From: Morganella morganii_D
Lineage (GTDB): Bacteria; Pseudomonadota; Gammaproteobacteria; Enterobacterales; Enterobacteriaceae
Assembly (NCBI GenBank): GCA_044772875.1
Contig: CP173058.1
Location: 1,302,001-1,366,000, forward strand
Reading direction: 5' to 3'
DNA length: 64,000 nucleotides
Below are positions 61,041 through 64,000 of the stretch, piece after piece. The notes under the pieces are model-generated. The model searched no databases. It was not told where the DNA came from and saw only the letters and a list, made by a program, of their open reading frames with translations. How positions within the stretch are numbered: the stretch's first letter is position 1; each line of letters begins with the position of its first letter. The position numbers and the translations under genes were made by a program.

Positions 61041-61838
61041 TCATGACTGATTATAACGACCCCGGAACAAAGTTTCCCCCTCAGCACCATTACTGTCGAG
61101 GGCAACCAAACGTACTTCTGTGCGGATATTTTTACCTACAGATTCAAAACGGATATGAATCGGTTCAAGGTTGATTGATGCTGTGGTAAAGGTATCCTCA
61201 TAGTACAATTTATACCCGTCAGCAAAGGTGGTAAGGTCACCTTTACGGAACATAACGCAGGTAGAAGTGCTGCCGTGAAAAATAACAAAACCCTGTAATG
61301 GTTTATTCTCGCTGTCTTTTTCAAAAATAGTTACCGGTTGGCTGCGGTCATTCAGTCCGGATAAAACCACACCTTCATATTCATCAATTTTAACTGTCAG
61401 GCCGATCGCATTATTGGCGGAATCAACGGGTAAATCAGTATATTTTTTGCCGCCGATGATAGCCTGATAATTATTGTAACGGGTAACACTACCTTCTTCG
61501 AACACAACCCGGGTTTGTGCACCGGAATTGTCTATTTTGCCACCGAATGGTTTAATTTCGGTTCCTTCCAGATAAACGGTCTCACTGGCTTCAGAACCCC
61601 GTGAGCCATAGATACCAATCCGGCTGTTCCATACAATATCCTCTTCTGCCGGAACAAGAATGATATTTTCGCTGTCAATTTGTTCAGGTGCCTGCCAGGT
61701 TATGCCTTCGATAACAATATCATACTGATCATAATAACTCAGTTTCCCTGCCGGGAATTTTATTCCTTTTCGCCATATCCCATTATACTGATAATCCGTC
61801 AGATATCCGTCACGCGGTTTTTCAGAATTTGTTGTCAT
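61041..61838 (-). CDS. Orphan 265-residue soluble protein, beta-rich
   Basis: I do not recognise this protein. From the ATG at 61838 (GGAG about 9 bp upstream) it has no signal peptide or membrane segment. It is acidic, with alternating short hydrophobic and charged stretches suggesting beta-strands: DQYDIVIEGITW, GIYGSRGSEASETVYLEGTEI, TRVVFEEGSVTRYNNYQAIIGG. The repeated VYLEGTEI, VVFEEGSVTRY and VMFRKGDLTTF segments could be a three-fold repeat unit. Its location next to hipBA and its lack of relatives I can name suggest accessory origin. Confidence 0.65.
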   Translation of the reverse strand: MTTNSEKPRDGYLTDYQYNGIWRKGIKFPAGKLSYYDQYDIVIEGITWQAPEQIDSENIILVPAEEDIVWNSRIGIYGSRGSEASETVYLEGTEIKPFGGKIDNSGAQTRVVFEEGSVTRYNNYQAIIGGKKYTDLPVDSANNAIGLTVKIDEYEGVVLSGLNDRSQPVTIFEKDSENKPLQGFVIFHGSTSTCVMFRKGDLTTFADGYKLYYEDTFTTASINLEPIHIRFESVGKNIRTEVRLVALDSNGAEGETLFRGRYNQS

Positions 61839-62011
61839 CCCTATTTCTCCGAAGTATTCCGGCAATATGTCCGGATTTCTTTTTTACATCAGAAAAAGGT
61901 GCGGGACAGTTCTATAATTTAACCACGGGGCATCAGGAACGTATTAGGCCGGATAAATTTCCGGGTTGTAATGTTCCGGCATGAGGACATTTTTCTGATA
62001 TCCGGCAACAG

Positions 62012-62046
62012 AAAACGGGTTTGCCCCTTACGGATGCAAACCCGCT
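62012..62046 (-). terminator. Intrinsic terminator of the RidA-like gene
   Basis: GCGGGTTTGC pairs with GCAAACCCG and TTTTC follows on the minus strand, 20 bp after the stop. Confidence 0.8.
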
Positions 62047-62064
62047 GTTAACACACTGATACTA

Positions 62065-62553
62065 TTACGGACGAACAGCGGTTACTTCGATCTCTACACG
62101 CCATGCCGGGTTTGCTAATTTGGAAACCTGAACAGTGGTACGCGCCGGTAATGTGTTACCGGAATCTTTGTCGTTGTAATATTTGGAATAACCGGCCATA
62201 AAGCCTGCGAAATCCATATTACCGTTGGTCTCTTCACCGCCGACCAGAAATACCTGCATTTTCACCACGTCTTTCATTTCGAGACCTAATTCAGCCAGAT
62301 GAGCTTTGATCTGTTCCATGATATTAATGGTCTGTGCTTCGGTATTACCGTATGACGCCAGAACACCTTCCGGCGCGTCTTTTGAAATTTTGACCGGTAC
62401 TTTGCCGCTGAGGAAAATAATATTTTTGCTGCTGCTGATTTCCACAGATTCAGAGATAGGCATACCGTTCAGTTTATGGTGAACAACACCTTCTGACGCG
62501 TGTGCCGCGCCCCAGACCAGCGGAAGTGCTAACAGTAAACTTTTATAACGCAT
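62065..62553 (-). CDS. Periplasmic RidA/YjgF-family protein
   Basis: 162 residues from the ATG at 62553 (GAGG 7 bp upstream). Signal peptide SLLLALPLVWGAAHA. The body has the RidA pattern: IIFLSGKVPV, QTINIMEQIKAHLAELGLEMKDVVKMQVFL, and the C-terminal ARTTVQVSKLANPAWRVEIEVTAV, with the Arg (ARTTV) that RidA enzymes use for imine hydrolysis. It follows the L-amino-acid deaminase gene and probably hydrolyses its reactive 2-iminoacid product. Export is unusual for RidA and fits the periplasm-facing deaminase. Confidence 0.85.
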   Translation of the reverse strand: MRYKSLLLALPLVWGAAHASEGVVHHKLNGMPISESVEISSSKNIIFLSGKVPVKISKDAPEGVLASYGNTEAQTINIMEQIKAHLAELGLEMKDVVKMQVFLVGGEETNGNMDFAGFMAGYSKYYNDKDSGNTLPARTTVQVSKLANPAWRVEIEVTAVRP

Positions 62554-62593
62554 ATTAAGCCTCTTAATAGTATCAACGTAAGTAATCAAAAAA

Positions 62594-63767
62594 TTAACTA
62601 AAACGTGAAAGACTAAACGGAGCCGGATCAATAACCGGTTTTTTACCGGTTACGATATCCGCAGTGATTTCACCGGATGCCGGACCTTCTGTCATACCCC
62701 AGACGGTCGCGGTGTTAATCACCAGACCCGGATACTCTTTCACTTCGGAAATAATCGGCAGTTCGTCGTAAGTTGGCGCCACAACCGCACCCCAGCGTTC
62801 AACGACTTTCGATTGTTCAAATACAGGGAATTCCGCTTTCATGCGGGCAAATACCGCATCCAGATGCTCAGTATTCTGTGTGGCTGTCGCGATACGGTAA
62901 GTCTCGAACGGCGTGACTTCATCCGGATTCCAGGATGTGGCTATTTTGAAGGAGTTGAACAGATCTTCACCGATAGAGAATTCCAGCGGCAGCTCGCCAC
63001 CGCCCAGCAGATGCAGGAATTTAGGCCCCAGCAGGAAACTGTCTTTCACCACAGAACTGGTGAAGATACGCGGAGCCACGGCATAAGTCCCGTCTGCCTG
63101 TTCGCGGAAGTGAATGCCGCTCGGCAGATGCACGTTACCGCGCGGTGCACCCGGAACGCCGGAAACACGCTGTTGTGACAGATACACGTTGAGGCCAGTC
63201 TGTTTTGGCATCGACCAGACGTTTTTTCAGTTCGTCACCCTGAATAAAGCGGGTATTGAGCGGCGCTTCAAAATCAGCAGCCCACTCTTTGGCATTTTCA
63301 ACCCATGCCTGTGAATTTGCGAGATCTTCCGCACTTGACGGTACCTCAACACGACCCTGGGTACGGTAGCTGGTATCCGCCCCGATTTTTTCGTTCATAC
63401 CGCGCCATAACATTTTGCCGTAATGGTGCAGCGGGAAAATTTCTTTTGATGTTTTGTAGCTGATGATCTGGCTGTAAGCACGTCCGGACTGCTCACCGGC
63501 GATTTCACCTTTTTCCAGGACGGTGACGCTCATGCCTCTTTCCGCCAGGTTAATCGCTGTCATGATCCCCATCATGCCGCCACCGATAATCACCGCATCG
63601 GACTCTTTCGGTAATGCACCTTCGGTGCCGTTAACATGTTTTGCGCGTGAAGTCGATTCAACAAATTTGCCGTCGCGACGAACCATAGGAACTAATACTG
63701 AAGCACCACCCGCCAGTACGCCGGCAGCACCAACCCCTAAAATTAACTTTCTGCGTGAGATTTTCAT
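62594..63767 (-). pseudogene. L-amino-acid deaminase (membrane FAD enzyme), broken by deletion and frameshift
   Basis: The N-terminal half (63767 leftward) starts MKISRRKLILGVGAAGVLAG, has the FAD motif VIIGGGMMGIMTAINLAERG and EKGEIAGEQSGRAYSQ, and runs to KKRLVDAKTDW at about 63204. The C-terminal half continues in another frame as LNVYLSQQRVSGVPGAPRG and ends with WGMTEGPASGEITADIV. In an intact Morganella enzyme about 85 residues (the segment with EEDSGS and AGGIWSRLF) lie between those two points. The junction at about 63195-63205 shows an internal deletion plus a frame change. It cannot make an active enzyme. Confidence 0.88.
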
Positions 63768-63902
63768 CTAAAGCCTCATCATTATCTGTAATATTTGTGT
63801 GGCATTTTTTAATTAAGTAGCACGCTAATTATAACAATTATCATTATAATGTTAATGAATATGGAATGATGTTAATAATAACGGTACTAAAGATAAGCTT
63901 TA
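63768..63902. promoter_or_regulatory. Promoter region of the deaminase pseudogene
   Basis: AT-rich upstream region with TAACAATTATCATTATAATG (63831-63850), a weak Fur-like sequence. No other signals were recognised. Confidence 0.35.
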
Positions 63903-64000
63903 TCAGGAATATCCGATATAAAGTATCGGAATTGACGAGGTGATACTCAGGATCCAGTCCGGATCGTCTGCGGTAAAATCAGCGGGAAATATTATAACCC
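63903..64000 (-). CDS. 3' end of a minus-strand gene (partial, unidentified)
   Basis: One open frame enters from the right edge and reads FPADFTADDPDWILSITSS and then IPILYIGYS before a TGA at 63903-63905. About 31 residues; the composition looks coding, but it is too short to identify. Confidence 0.35.
   Translation of the reverse strand, partial: VIIFPADFTADDPDWILSITSSIPILYIGYS

Overview
The window looks like a chromosomal segment of a Morganella-type enterobacterium (Morganellaceae). Many proteins can be matched from memory, residue by residue, to Escherichia coli orthologues (LdhA, YdbH/YnbE/YdbL, AzoR, HrpA, PntAB, YdgH/ArcD, UspE, Fnr, MalXYI, NemAR, YegD, YfeX, YehS). A membrane L-amino-acid deaminase, typical of Proteus/Morganella/Providencia, lies at the right end. 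A near-perfect chromosome dimer resolution site (dif) at 43040-43067, with a KOPS-type octamer pointing at it from the right, places the window at the replication terminus. No rRNA, tRNA, CRISPR array or intact insertion sequence was seen.

Layout, left to right. 1-5.6 kb: a Fur-controlled metal-chelate uptake set (ABC ATPase, permease, binding protein, TonB receptor) around a Crp/Fnr-type regulator; the same 14-bp FNR-like palindrome sits next to both uptake promoters. 5.6-6.6 kb: decayed nitric-oxide stress genes (norR and ytfE remnants). 7-20 kb: a fimbrial-like small protein, ldhA, the outer-membrane lipid transport trio ydbH-ynbE-ydbL, azoR, hrpA, arcD, ydgH. 20-27.9 kb: pntAB, uspE, fnr with a perfect FNR box, a quinone oxidoreductase, and yqjI with paired palindromes. 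27.9-32 kb: malY, malX, malI with two MalI operators. 32-35.3 kb: a Thermotoga/archaeal-like S-adenosylhomocysteine hydrolase, a second Crp/Fnr regulator and a threonine aldolase.

35.5-37.7 kb is the most novel part. A 23-codon ORF is followed by a large hairpin/pseudoknot, then an HExxH protein resembling the peptide-modifying HExxH (2-oxoglutarate hydroxylase type) family, then an overlapping MFS exporter. This reads as a minimal, apparently undescribed RiPP (ribosomally made, modified peptide) cassette. 37.7-41.1 kb: mgtA behind a long structured leader with two tandem leader peptides and an intrinsic terminator. 41.1-43.5 kb: acetyltransferase, an AT-rich two-gene islet, dif, and a VF530-type protein.

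43.6-54.5 kb: a thiosulfate-type transporter with a three-domain rhodanese lipoprotein, an ABC ATPase remnant, nemA/nemR, yegD, a DyP peroxidase, a HAD hydrolase, an exported amidohydrolase, yehS and a rhomboid protease. 54.5-59 kb: a Fur-box siderophore operon whose third gene encodes a formylglycine-generating-enzyme-fold protein. 59-61 kb: hipBA with a striking 27-bp-period operator array. 61-64 kb: an orphan protein, a periplasmic RidA-like protein, and an L-amino-acid deaminase gene broken by an internal deletion and frameshift.

Coding starts were chosen from Shine-Dalgarno spacing and recalled homologues. All family assignments are from memory and inspection, not database searches.
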